Positions 55,382-63,978 of a DNA stretch of 64,000 nt are shown here, in pieces. A program made the position numbers and the translations under genes. The stretch covers positions 87,232-151,231 of the forward strand of contig JBGCEH010000005.1 of the NCBI GenBank assembly GCA_045106195.1, in the 5' to 3' direction. The stretch's first letter is position 1; each line of letters begins with the position of its first letter. The notes beneath the pieces were generated by a model. It made no database searches, was not told the DNA's origin, and was given only the letters and a program-made list of their open reading frames with translations. Source of the stretch: Granulosicoccus sp045106195. GTDB lineage: Bacteria; Pseudomonadota; Gammaproteobacteria; Granulosicoccales; Granulosicoccaceae.

Positions 55382-57073
55382 ATGCGCGCCAGTCAGTTTC
55401 ACATTAGCACCACCCGGGAAACACCTAACGATGCTGAAATCATCAGCCATCAATTGATGCTGCGGGGTGGTTTCATTCGTCGATTGGGATCAGGCCTCTA
55501 TACATGGATGCCATTGGGGCTCAAGGTTCTGAGAAAGATCGAAGCGATTGTGCGCGAGGAAATGGACAAGGCGGGCGCTCTTGAAGTACTGATGCCGGCA
55601 ATCCAGCCTGCTGAATTATGGGAAGAGTCTGGTCGATGGGGCAAATTTGGTCCGGAATTACTGCGCCTGAGCGACCGACACGATCGTGAATTCTGTGTCG
55701 GCCCGACCCATGAAGAGGTCATCACGGACATCGCCCGACGCGACATCAAGAGCTATAAGCAACTGCCGCTGAATTTCTATCAGATACAGACGAAATTCCG
55801 CGACGAGATGCGACCACGTTTTGGTGTCATGCGTTCGCGAGAATTCATCATGAAAGATGCGTATTCGTTCGGTATTGATGCCGAATCTCTGCAGGCAAGC
55901 TTCGACATAATGCATGAGGCCTACTGCACCATATTTGACCGTATGGGCCTTGATTACCGTGCAGTGGAGGCAGACAGCGGTAGCATAGGCGGTGCCCAAT
56001 CCCGTGAATTTCATGTGCTGGCAGATAGCGGTGAAGATGCGGTTGTATATGCAACGGTCGGCGACTACGCTGCCAATATTGAAAAAGCTGCAGCAGTGTG
56101 TCATTCAACCCGTGCCGAAGCCTCCCAGAGCATGCAACGTGTCGCAACACCAGGTGTTCACACGATTGATCAACTGGCCAAACAACTGGACGTCAGATCA
56201 TCACAATGTCTGAAGACGCTGCTGGTCAAGGGTAGTGAAGTGCCAGTGGTCGCCCTGCTGCTGCGTGGTGATCATCAGCTAAACGAGATCAAGGCTGAGC
56301 ACCTGCCAGAGGTTGCCGAACCCCTGACAATGGCAGATTCCGAAATGATCAAATCCGCCGCTGACTGCGAGGCTGGTTCGATAGGGCCCGTTGGGCTGAG
56401 CGTTCCTGTGATTGCCGATGCCGATGCCGCCTGCATGAGTGATTTTGTCTGTGGTGCCAATGCCAATGGCGAGCATCTTACCGGCGTGAACTGGGTACGT
56501 GACTTGCCAGAACCTATCGTCCGCGACATCAGAAATGTTGTTGAAGGTGATCCTAACCCTGCCGGTGAAGGCACACTGAAAATCGTACGCGGGATTGAGG
56601 TCGGCCATATCTTCCAGTTAGGCGACACCTATAGTAAATCGATGAATGCCACTGTGCTTGATGAAAATGGCAAACCGGCAACGCTTATGATGGGCTGTTA
56701 TGGTATCGGTGTTACGCGGGTTGCTGCAGCAGCTATCGAACAGAACAATGATGAAAGTGGCATCATCTGGCCCATGGCCATTGCACCATTCGAGGCCGCG
56801 ATCTGCCCCGTCAACATGGTGAAATCCGATGCTGTCAAAGATGCAGCAGAGAAATTGTACGAAGAGCTCAAGAACGCAGGCGTTGATGTGTTGTTCGACG
56901 ATCGTCCACTCAGACCCGGTGCCATGTTCGCCGATATGGAATTGATCGGTATACCTCATCGCTTCGTTATCAGCGACAAACTACTGGCAAACAACGAGGT
57001 TGAGTATCGGGGCCGTGCGGATGCACAGTCAACGGTTATCGGTCGTGATCAGGTGTTGGCGAAGATCGTTTGA
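55382..57073 (+). CDS. proS: Prolyl-tRNA synthetase
   Basis: A 563-residue bacterial-type class II synthetase. Motif 1 (LRKIEAIVREEMDKAGALEVLMP), motif 2 (FRDEMRPRFGVMRSREF) and motif 3 (GCYGIGVTRVAAA) are clear. Between motifs 2 and 3 lies the YbaK-like editing domain (about 230-400), which hydrolyses Ala-tRNA(Pro); the C-terminal anticodon domain closes the protein. Standard length. Confidence 0.97.
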   Translation: MRASQFHISTTRETPNDAEIISHQLMLRGGFIRRLGSGLYTWMPLGLKVLRKIEAIVREEMDKAGALEVLMPAIQPAELWEESGRWGKFGPELLRLSDRHDREFCVGPTHEEVITDIARRDIKSYKQLPLNFYQIQTKFRDEMRPRFGVMRSREFIMKDAYSFGIDAESLQASFDIMHEAYCTIFDRMGLDYRAVEADSGSIGGAQSREFHVLADSGEDAVVYATVGDYAANIEKAAAVCHSTRAEASQSMQRVATPGVHTIDQLAKQLDVRSSQCLKTLLVKGSEVPVVALLLRGDHQLNEIKAEHLPEVAEPLTMADSEMIKSAADCEAGSIGPVGLSVPVIADADAACMSDFVCGANANGEHLTGVNWVRDLPEPIVRDIRNVVEGDPNPAGEGTLKIVRGIEVGHIFQLGDTYSKSMNATVLDENGKPATLMMGCYGIGVTRVAAAAIEQNNDESGIIWPMAIAPFEAAICPVNMVKSDAVKDAAEKLYEELKNAGVDVLFDDRPLRPGAMFADMELIGIPHRFVISDKLLANNEVEYRGRADAQSTVIGRDQVLAKIV

Positions 57074-57095
57074 GTTGACCTGTAAACCAGCTACT

Positions 57096-57121
57096 GTCAT
57101 CCCCGCTGACGCGGGGACGAC
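57096..57121. repeat. REP-like hairpin downstream of proS
   Basis: GTCAT-CCCCGC-TGAC-GCGGGG-ACGAC is a GTCATCCC-type dispersed palindrome with a perfect 6-bp GC stem and a 4-nt loop, 23 bp after the proS stop and just before the end of the convergent DUF2852 gene. It could protect mRNA ends. It is a relative of the repeat at 39213. Confidence 0.65.
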
Positions 57122-57137
57122 ACAATGTCGCACACGA

Positions 57138-57554
57138 TTACCCACGACTATCCGGCGCACTTGACATAAACCGGTCAAACTCATCCTGGTCGGCGCGACG
57201 CTTGGCATCCATTGAAAAGTCCTTGAAACGTCGCGCTCGCTCACGAATCTCGTTCTTGATTTCGCTGATGCGATCGTACTGAGTCTGCTGGTATTCGTTG
57301 AAGACGATATTGTCAGAGCCTGCTGTGAAACGTGATTCGACAGATCCACCACTAAAAAACTGATACCAGAGGCCCTTAATGGCACCCGGCAGATCGCGAA
57401 CGTCGCGGCCCATCATGATCCAGGCAAGAATCACCAGGCCCAAAGGCCAGAACATGACAAACCCAAGCACCATCACGGCGATATTGGTGCCGCTCCAACG
57501 ATGTGAAGGCGCTATATGACAAGGACGAACACCACTCTTTGTTGCTGAAGACAT
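57138..57554 (-). CDS. DUF2852 family protein
   Basis: A 138-residue protein of unknown function. A hydrophobic stretch at about 25-48 (NIAVMVLGFVMFWPLGLVILAW) matches DUF2852, followed by a glycine-serine region and the helical, charged C-terminus (QYDRISEIKNEIRERARRFKDF). The last half may form a coiled coil. It is divergent from a TetR gene; a 15-bp palindrome sits at its predicted promoter start. Confidence 0.8.
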   Translation of the reverse strand: MSSATKSGVRPCHIAPSHRWSGTNIAVMVLGFVMFWPLGLVILAWIMMGRDVRDLPGAIKGLWYQFFSGGSVESRFTAGSDNIVFNEYQQTQYDRISEIKNEIRERARRFKDFSMDAKRRADQDEFDRFMSSAPDSRG

Positions 57555-57637
57555 TTGAATACCTCTTTAGAAAATGACGAAGCGTAATTGATCCGCTCAG
57601 TGCGATTGGGCACCAGACCGCTTCCTACCCGACCCAT

Positions 57638-57731
57638 GTAAACACTGTTCACATATAATAGCGGACCCAATACCCCTTTTTCAAGCGCTTTTGAAAATAA
57701 AGTTAACACTGATCACATCTATCCTTACAAT
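57638..57731. promoter_or_regulatory. Divergent promoters with two TetR-type operator copies
   Basis: Two related palindromes are seen: GTAAACACTGTTCAC (57638-57652) and GTTAACACTGATCAC (57702-57716), consensus GTnAnCACTGnTnAC with centres 64 bp apart. The second overlaps the -35 of a plus-strand promoter, TTAACA (57703-57708), 17 bp, TACAAT (57726-57731), whose start would be at about 57738. The first overlaps the start region of a minus-strand promoter, TTGAAA (57684-57679), 18 bp, TATTAT (57660-57655), for the DUF2852 gene. This is the layout of a TetR repressor controlling itself and its divergent neighbour. Confidence 0.7.
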
Positions 57732-57737
57732 AGCAGT

Positions 57738-58355
57738 ATGGAAACTGGCAAAAAAACTGGCAAAAGTAGCTACCACCACGGAAATCTGGCTGAATCCCTG
57801 CTCAATGCTGTGGATGAGATAGCTGGTCAATTCGGTCTGGATGCGGTCACACTGCGCGCGTGCGCCAAACGGCTAGGTGTATCCCCCTCTTCTGCTTTTC
57901 GTCACTACACCGACAAACGTGCCCTTATGACAGCATTTGCCGCGCGGGCGCTACATCAGCTCTGTGATGCCATGACCGAAGCAACATCGGGCAAGCCCGG
58001 GAACTCAAAACAGTCGTTTACAGCTGTTGGACTGGCCTATATTGGCTTCGCTATCGACAAGCCCGCTTTCTTTCGTGCCATGTGGCGAGAAGACACCATC
58101 TATTCCAACGATGCGGAGTATCAATCTGCTGCCAGCCGCCTGAGCGGCATTCTCAAGGCGGGGTTTGCACACTCTGTGCACGATATCGATCCCACCAGAC
58201 TCGATGCTGAGGAGCTGCTCGCCTGGTCATCAGTTCACGGCCTTGCCAGCCTGATTGTTGACGGGCCTGTTGGCCAAGGAAAATCACGCGACGAGAAACT
58301 GTCCATCGCACTGCAAATGATCGACACGTTACGGCCCGTCATCAGACCGGCTTAA
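57738..58355 (+). CDS. TetR-family regulator
   Basis: A 205-residue regulator. The N-terminal helix-turn-helix (about 10-58) begins SSYHHGNLAESLL and has GLDAVTLRACAKRLGVSPSSAFRHYTDK as the recognition part. The ligand-binding domain resembles the C-terminal WHG-type domain, with a possible WHG motif in AWSSVHGLASLIVDG. The predicted transcription start falls on the ATG, so the mRNA may be leaderless; I see no ribosome binding site. It probably represses itself and the DUF2852 gene through the two palindromes. Confidence 0.88.
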   Translation: METGKKTGKSSYHHGNLAESLLNAVDEIAGQFGLDAVTLRACAKRLGVSPSSAFRHYTDKRALMTAFAARALHQLCDAMTEATSGKPGNSKQSFTAVGLAYIGFAIDKPAFFRAMWREDTIYSNDAEYQSAASRLSGILKAGFAHSVHDIDPTRLDAEELLAWSSVHGLASLIVDGPVGQGKSRDEKLSIALQMIDTLRPVIRPA

Positions 58356-58438
58356 ACTGACGGGCACGCTCGCGTACACAGTGAGACCGGATGACATTAC
58401 TCATCACTCATCTGGATTAGTAGCGGTTGTAAACTTCC

Positions 58439-58537
58439 CTGAAACCGTGTTTCCTATACCAACTTCCAGTTGTGTTTTTCTGAAACACCGGTCTCCAGTG
58501 GGTATTCTCGTAGCTCTTGTCAATAACAGTGTTTCAG
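58439..58537 (+). promoter_or_regulatory. Repeated CTGAAAC/GTTTCAG heptamers upstream of the haloperoxidase
   Basis: CTGAAAC occurs at 58439-58445 and 58480-58486, and its inverse GTTTCAG at 58531-58537. CTGAAACAC (58480-58488) and GTGTTTCAG (58529-58537) are a perfect 9-bp inverted pair, and GAAAC-CGT-GTTTC (58441-58453) is a small dyad. Such a repeated motif in a 224-bp gap suggests binding sites for a regulator of the haloperoxidase gene. No strong sigma-70 promoter is visible: a TTGTCA at 58517 lacks a good -10. Confidence 0.45.
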
Positions 58538-58579
58538 GATTATCAAGCTACTTCGAATTCCAGCAGAAGGAGATTTATC

Positions 58580-60337
58580 ATGGGAACAAAGAGATCCTTG
58601 TCGTCACATCTTGTACGCGAGCAGGCCGCGAACATGGCGCAACATCGTGAGCATCCAGACCATCACGCTAACGGCGATGAACAACGATATAGCCATGCCA
58701 ACTATGCAATGAGTTTTACCAAGGGTCTTGAACACGATTGCACAACCGGACTAGTCTGCAACCCACAGCATTTTGAGGCATTTCGATATTCCATTGATAA
58801 TGGACGTATCGATAATTTTACAAGTGCGGTACCAGTGCCACGAGCCGAATGCAGAAGACAGTGGGAAGCTCCAACAGCCGGTTTTGTCTACGAGCTGCAA
58901 GGTCCTGATCCACAGGCAGTGACCATGCCTCCTGCACCTGCTCTTGGCAGTACAGAACTCGCCTTCGAGATGGCAGAAGTGTATGAGTTGGCCCTGCTTC
59001 GCGACGCTCCGCTGTCCGCGTTCAGCAAAAATGGCGGCACGGGTTCGGCAGGCCTGAACAAATCACTCAAACGATTGAACGCATTACCCTATGCAACAGA
59101 AGGATTTACCAACAGACCCAGAATCGTCGATGGCAACGGAGACATCAGCCGTCAGACCGCGTTTCGAGGCTCTTCGCCAGGGGTCGATATTGGCCCTTAC
59201 CTGTCGCAGTTCCTGATTCTCGGGAACGCTGACCAGGCAGGTGACAAAGGCGTTTCAGACGGCTTTATCAACTTTGGCGCCAATGCCATTAATCAGCGCG
59301 TACTGACAGCTAAACCCGGTCAGGATTATATGCAGGACTGGGATGCCTGGCTTAGAGTGCAGCAAGGGTACGATGTCAATGACGGTGGACCGGGCCAGGT
59401 TCTGGGAAACCGTCGGTTTATCCATACACCCCGAGATCTGGCAACCTACGTTCATTTTGACGCCTTGTATCAGGCTTATTTAAACGCGTGCTTGTTGTTG
59501 CTGAATATGGCTGCACCTTTTTCTCCGTCATTCGCCAACCTTTCCGGGATGCGCTCTCAGTTCGATGCGCTGGCAGGGTCTTCGTTAACCCCCAATGCCG
59601 GGGGATTTGCGTTATACGGTGGGCCACATGTTCTTACACTGGTCACCGAAGTGGCTACACGCGCATTGAAAGCCGTCAGGTATCAGAAATTCAACAACCA
59701 CTTGCGCTTAAGGCCGGAAGCACTGGCAGGGCGTATCGAACGTGCTACTGAAATTGACAACATGTTTCCGTCAACATGTCACAGCTTCTCGCGGCTTGCC
59801 TGCGATATTGAAAGCACCGTCACTGAAGTTCGGAAGTTCAACGCAAAGTCACACAAAAAGGCGCAGGCTACTGCACTTCTACCTATGGCATTTGCAGAAG
59901 GATCGCCCATGCATCCCTCCTATGGTGCCGGACATGCAACAGTGGCAGGTGCATGCGTCACTATGCTCAAGGCTTTCTTTGATACCAGTTCTGTGCTTAC
60001 GTACAATGATAAAAAGAAGCAGGTGGCGTTCACCAAAGCAGACGCTAACGCCGTACAGTTCGAAGTAAAAGACAGTGGCGCCCGTATTGATATGTGTAAC
60101 GTTGAGAGTTGTCCACTGACTGTCGAAGGTGAATTGAACAAGCTTGCTGCCAACATTTCAATTGGTCGAAATATGGCAGGGGTTCATTTCTACTCCGACT
60201 ATCATGACAGCCTGCGAATGGGCGAACAAATAGCACTGGGTATTCTGGAAGAGCAGGCGATCTGCTACCCGACTGATGAATTCAGGGTAACTGTACCGAC
60301 GTTCGACGGCACGGTGGTATCGATCGGGCAGAACTAG
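58580..60337 (+). CDS. Algal-type vanadium-dependent bromoperoxidase
   Basis: A 585-residue enzyme, near the length of red-algal (Corallina) V-BPO, about 595. It oxidises bromide or iodide with H2O2 to hypohalous acid. The vanadate-site residues correspond in spacing: K370 and R378 (KFNNHLRLRPE), H445-P-S-Y-G-A450-G451-H452, R530 (ISIGRNMAG) and H536, which would bind vanadium. The position expected to be the vanadate-bonding serine (HPSYGSGHA in Corallina) is Ala here. The start at 58580 has a strong AAGGAG 8 bp upstream. No signal peptide is seen. It stands alone, downstream of the tetR gene. Confidence 0.9.
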   Translation: MGTKRSLSSHLVREQAANMAQHREHPDHHANGDEQRYSHANYAMSFTKGLEHDCTTGLVCNPQHFEAFRYSIDNGRIDNFTSAVPVPRAECRRQWEAPTAGFVYELQGPDPQAVTMPPAPALGSTELAFEMAEVYELALLRDAPLSAFSKNGGTGSAGLNKSLKRLNALPYATEGFTNRPRIVDGNGDISRQTAFRGSSPGVDIGPYLSQFLILGNADQAGDKGVSDGFINFGANAINQRVLTAKPGQDYMQDWDAWLRVQQGYDVNDGGPGQVLGNRRFIHTPRDLATYVHFDALYQAYLNACLLLLNMAAPFSPSFANLSGMRSQFDALAGSSLTPNAGGFALYGGPHVLTLVTEVATRALKAVRYQKFNNHLRLRPEALAGRIERATEIDNMFPSTCHSFSRLACDIESTVTEVRKFNAKSHKKAQATALLPMAFAEGSPMHPSYGAGHATVAGACVTMLKAFFDTSSVLTYNDKKKQVAFTKADANAVQFEVKDSGARIDMCNVESCPLTVEGELNKLAANISIGRNMAGVHFYSDYHDSLRMGEQIALGILEEQAICYPTDEFRVTVPTFDGTVVSIGQN

Positions 60338-60503
60338 AAGACGTAATGTGCTGATCCGATACAGGAATGACGACAACGCGATTGAGTGAGTATGTAGTCA
60401 GGGGCTAGTGGAAAAAGGTCCCTGGCTATCGCTGTTGTTGCTCATCTACCGATAAAACGTTCGCAAGAGAGAGTGACCATTACCAAACGCGTGGCTGCAA
60501 CCT

Positions 60504-62315
60504 CTACATTGATCGCTCTTCCGGCATGAGAATCGATTCCAGCAATGCGCGATTATCCAGATACTGATTGGCGACCCCTGGCTCATCAATGAATGGATTG
60601 CGAATTCCCAGTCGACCATGTACCCAGGCATTGAACGCAAGCTCCCAGGGCGTGGCAGGATCCACTTTCGCCCAATGCACCAGAGTATCCAGATGACGAT
60701 TGTATAGCTCGTCTATGCCGTAAATCATCACCATGTAAAGTATCGTACGTGCTATGTCACCACGACTGATAGATGGGATTACCCACTCATTGTCCTTGTC
60801 GAGGCCGGTAGTCCCATAGGCATCGGGATTAAGCTCGATACGAAACGGTCTAAGCACGTCATCGCCATCCATATCGAAAGGAAAGCTTGAACGCGAAGAA
60901 TTCAGGCCGCGTTCTGCAGCAGCAAAATTCAACGGATTGACGCTGGCACCGTATCTGACGCTATCGGGTCGTCTACGGGACGTCATGTACTGACGAAGAA
61001 AACTGCGAGGAATGATGTGCTCCACACTATAACGCTGGCGTTGGTACAGCTTGGAGACAGGAACTCTGCCATACACAGACTTGACCCAACCAAAATCAGC
61101 ATCGAAATAGAATGACCAGTAGTTGTCGTACTTGTCACTACCCTTCCATTGGCGCCAGGATTTGCAAGACTCGTAAACACCACCTGCCAGCCTGATGAAG
61201 TCATCGCGTGAAAGGTCAGTAGAAGCACCGGTATTGTCAATGTTCTTTTTTGTCTCATCCGCTCCACCGTTCTTCGCAAGCGCCTCCAGCGAGCGTATTT
61301 CCACCACGACCTGACCATGATCCGACTGGCGCTCTTGGTCGATGCCGTCAGTACCTAGGTGTTCATTCAATACATTGAATGCGGTGACCTTGCCTACGTG
61401 CTTCGGATTGCGTTGGTTAAAATGATTAGTGAAAAGAATGAAATCAATTGTGTCTGGAGTTCCGAAGTGGACATGTGTATGCGGGCGCAAGCGAGTCTGG
61501 TAGTCTGGCGCTTCGCGAAAAGCATCAGTCAGGCGATACGAATGAATCCTGGCGTCGGTACCAGCAGGCCACTGATCACGCCTGTCCTCGCCGATACGGT
61601 AAATCGGATTCTGCATGACCAGCGATTCAAATGCGATGGAATCATCTGAATCATTCAAATCCCCGACAACAATTGTCGGGAGCACCGGCTCGGAAACAAG
61701 CTGATCCACGATATTGTGATACAGCATCGTAGCTTCCGCTCCGCGCTGCCGAAGCGAAGAAATCTGTCCCGCACTCTGGCGTTTCATCGTATCCACAACC
61801 CGCGCCTTCCAGGTCGTACGCTTTTTATAACTGATATCGTCCGTTACCGGCCGCCTGGACTTCAGATGCGTGGCAATGATACGAACCGATCCGACACCTT
61901 CCATCTCGACTACAACGACCAAAGGTACGCGACTGAAACTGAAATTATTGTCAAAACCCAACTGCCGTGCGATAGCCTCATCTATAGCGACAGGTGATAC
62001 GGATAGAAAAGGCACTCTTGAGGCGATGGCAATTCTCGGCGCTACATGGACATCCTCACCCTCTTCTGCCCTGGCGATTTCGGGCGGGGTGGCAAAGTAG
62101 GGATACCCTGCCTTTTTAACCAGAGCCTCAAGATCATCTGCACTGAATACCTCCTGAAATCCCACGACATCAGCATCCAGAGCGGCAAGTTGACTACGTA
62201 CCCATTCACGTTTGGCTTTCCAGGCTGAGGCGCTATACGTGTTACGGGGTGTTTTCTCGTACCAATAATCTGGCGGCGCAAGATACTGGTACAAGTTAAA
62301 GGTGGCAACACGCAT
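60504..62315 (-). CDS. Fusion of EEP phosphodiesterase and endonuclease I domains
   Basis: A 603-residue two-domain protein. Residues 1-350 are an EEP domain with N7 (FNLYQ), E in VVGFQEVF, H in IATHLKS, D and N in VVGDLNDSD, and the terminal QSDHGQV. Residues about 375-590 match endonuclease I (EndA/NucM/Vvn): VEHIIPRSF with H433, then VNPLNFAAAERGLNSSRSSF, IPSISRGDIARTILYMVM and WELAFNAWVHGRLGIRNPFID. These are the beta-beta-alpha metal (His-Me) nuclease hallmarks. No signal peptide is evident although EndA itself is exported. The gene is convergent with the haloperoxidase gene and shows no frameshift at the junction. Confidence 0.85.
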   Translation of the reverse strand: MRVATFNLYQYLAPPDYWYEKTPRNTYSASAWKAKREWVRSQLAALDADVVGFQEVFSADDLEALVKKAGYPYFATPPEIARAEEGEDVHVAPRIAIASRVPFLSVSPVAIDEAIARQLGFDNNFSFSRVPLVVVVEMEGVGSVRIIATHLKSRRPVTDDISYKKRTTWKARVVDTMKRQSAGQISSLRQRGAEATMLYHNIVDQLVSEPVLPTIVVGDLNDSDDSIAFESLVMQNPIYRIGEDRRDQWPAGTDARIHSYRLTDAFREAPDYQTRLRPHTHVHFGTPDTIDFILFTNHFNQRNPKHVGKVTAFNVLNEHLGTDGIDQERQSDHGQVVVEIRSLEALAKNGGADETKKNIDNTGASTDLSRDDFIRLAGGVYESCKSWRQWKGSDKYDNYWSFYFDADFGWVKSVYGRVPVSKLYQRQRYSVEHIIPRSFLRQYMTSRRRPDSVRYGASVNPLNFAAAERGLNSSRSSFPFDMDGDDVLRPFRIELNPDAYGTTGLDKDNEWVIPSISRGDIARTILYMVMIYGIDELYNRHLDTLVHWAKVDPATPWELAFNAWVHGRLGIRNPFIDEPGVANQYLDNRALLESILMPEERSM

Positions 62316-62607
62316 ATTGAGGCTTATCGTCTAATAGCTTGCTTGCGGCAAACCATAGCACTTTAGGTTGACAGTGGCATTGTCCAGCTTTAACGACAGA
62401 TTCGCTCGAAATTTACTAACCGTTACAAATGAACTGAATTCATTAAGTTCCAGTAAGTTGAATAACGCATGCTGTTATGAAACGCTGTGGTACGTGCTTC
62501 AATCTCAATACGGTGTTAAAAGTACCCTGAAGTGCTGACCGATGCATGTCAAGGAATAGGCACGATGTTTTTTTGCCAACCTGATACCGACAATCCAGGA
62601 GAGTATT

Positions 62608-62958
62608 ATGTCTACACATAACCAGTTTCCCGAGTTACTGAACGTCGATATTACAGAAACCGATTTGAACTATCTCATCAAGGCGAACATCGCAGGATTC
62701 CATGCTGAAAGTGTCAATGTGACGACATGGCAGCACTCTCTGGTCATAGAGATGCAGACCATGCCTGAGCTCGGCCAAAGCTTCTACCTCGGAGAACTGG
62801 GCCATGATCACTATCGGCGGGTCATCCCATTGGGTTTTAACATCAACAATTATGATTTTCACACAAAATACAGCCCCGACACTCTGGAAGTCCATGTAAG
62901 AAAGCCGGCAACAAAACAACGTGTCGCTTTTGCAGATACCGAAGGAGAGCCTGCGTAG
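62608..62958 (+). CDS. Small heat-shock protein (Hsp20/IbpA-like), atypical
   Basis: A 116-residue protein with an alpha-crystallin-like domain (about residues 15-100): LIKANIAGFHAESVNVTTW, SLVIEM, YLGELGHDHYRRVIPLGF, and LEVHVRKP. The usual G-V-L motif near the end of the domain reads SPDTLEVHV instead, and no I-x-I/V C-terminal tail follows. So it is a small diverged holdase chaperone, perhaps unable to form the standard oligomers. AGGAG lies seven bases upstream of the ATG. The 292-bp gap before it shows no certain promoter. Confidence 0.8.
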   Translation: MSTHNQFPELLNVDITETDLNYLIKANIAGFHAESVNVTTWQHSLVIEMQTMPELGQSFYLGELGHDHYRRVIPLGFNINNYDFHTKYSPDTLEVHVRKPATKQRVAFADTEGEPA

Positions 62959-63495
62959 TCGTTTTTCAGGGTTTAGCAGGTAAATTGGCCGGTATAACTG
63001 TCTACCGGGGCCGGGGCTCACGCGTAGTCGCCGATCAGGAATACGTGCGCGCCTCAAAGCCTCCTGAGCGCAGCCTTGAACCCTACCAGCTTACCGCGAG
63101 ATGCTGTCGTACAAAGCACCACTAGACAAAGGACACAATGTACATACGATAACCGTACATGCAATAACCCTTTTTACAGTGTTCATTCGCCACCTATGCC
63201 AATATCCGCACAGTCATTGATCACAGGTTCACCAATACCGCAGCCGGTGATTAACTCAATATTCCCTTAGAACGAACAGACTACCATTAGCAACATACAC
63301 CTTGATTTCATCCACTACTCAAAGAAATCGACGTTAATGCTCACAAGGTTAATGCTCACAATGGCGCCCACATAATTCAAAGTGCCGGACCAGATCTCTA
63401 CTTCTTTTCAGGGGTCATGAGACGAATCAACGGTTCAAGGCAGGCAGTCCGCTATGTGTTGCAGTATTGTGAACAATGCGGTGCAGATTACCCTT
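62959..63495. other. Intergenic stretch with hairpin and short tandem repeat
   Basis: I find no gene in these 537 bp. A hairpin, CCGGTA and TACCGG with an 8-nt loop (62989-63008), lies 31 bp after the small heat-shock gene and may end its transcript. At 63333-63362 there are two tandem copies of GTTAATGCTCACAAG (14 of 15 bases alike). The rest is featureless and AT-richer near 63300. Confidence 0.45.
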
Positions 63496-63978
63496 TTACA
63501 CATCGTACCGTCTGGAAATTCTGTCAACAGGCGTACCATCAATCAAGGGAATAGCCTTGTGAGTATAGTAATCAACAAATCCCATCCTGGAATAATAAGC
63601 CAGTCCGGGTCGATTGTCTGCTCTGATAGTCGCGTTGATAACTTGCACATCGGTTGCTTTCAAAAACTCACAGGTCGCACCGAAAAGCTTGGTACCTACG
63701 CCCTTGATTTTCTGAGAAGATTGAGAAAAGGTAGCGATGTCTACCCAGTTTGGCGGGAGCTCAGGGTGTATATTCAACGCCTGAAAACCAAGAATTCTGC
63801 CAGACGTATCTTCGCAAACAATACACGTGATGCAGCCATCACCGGTTATGAAGTGAGAGCTGAATTCAGAATTATCAAGCGGAACTTCGTATGCCGTAGT
63901 TCCACCAATAGTGATAATTGCATTGAGTAATCTGCATGCCTCGGGAATATCCTGTTCAGTTGCTGTGCGGCAATTCAT
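63496..63978 (-). CDS. GNAT-family N-acetyltransferase
   Basis: A 160-residue acetyltransferase of the phosphinothricin-acetyltransferase-like branch. It starts MNCRTATEQDIPEACRLLN; the acetyl-CoA loop is expected around QKIKGVGTKLF (normally Q/RxxGxG/A), and AYYSRMGF is the conserved end. Substrate unknown. The gene begins 22 bp from the window edge, so its upstream context is not seen. Confidence 0.85.
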   Translation of the reverse strand: MNCRTATEQDIPEACRLLNAIITIGGTTAYEVPLDNSEFSSHFITGDGCITCIVCEDTSGRILGFQALNIHPELPPNWVDIATFSQSSQKIKGVGTKLFGATCEFLKATDVQVINATIRADNRPGLAYYSRMGFVDYYTHKAIPLIDGTPVDRISRRYDV

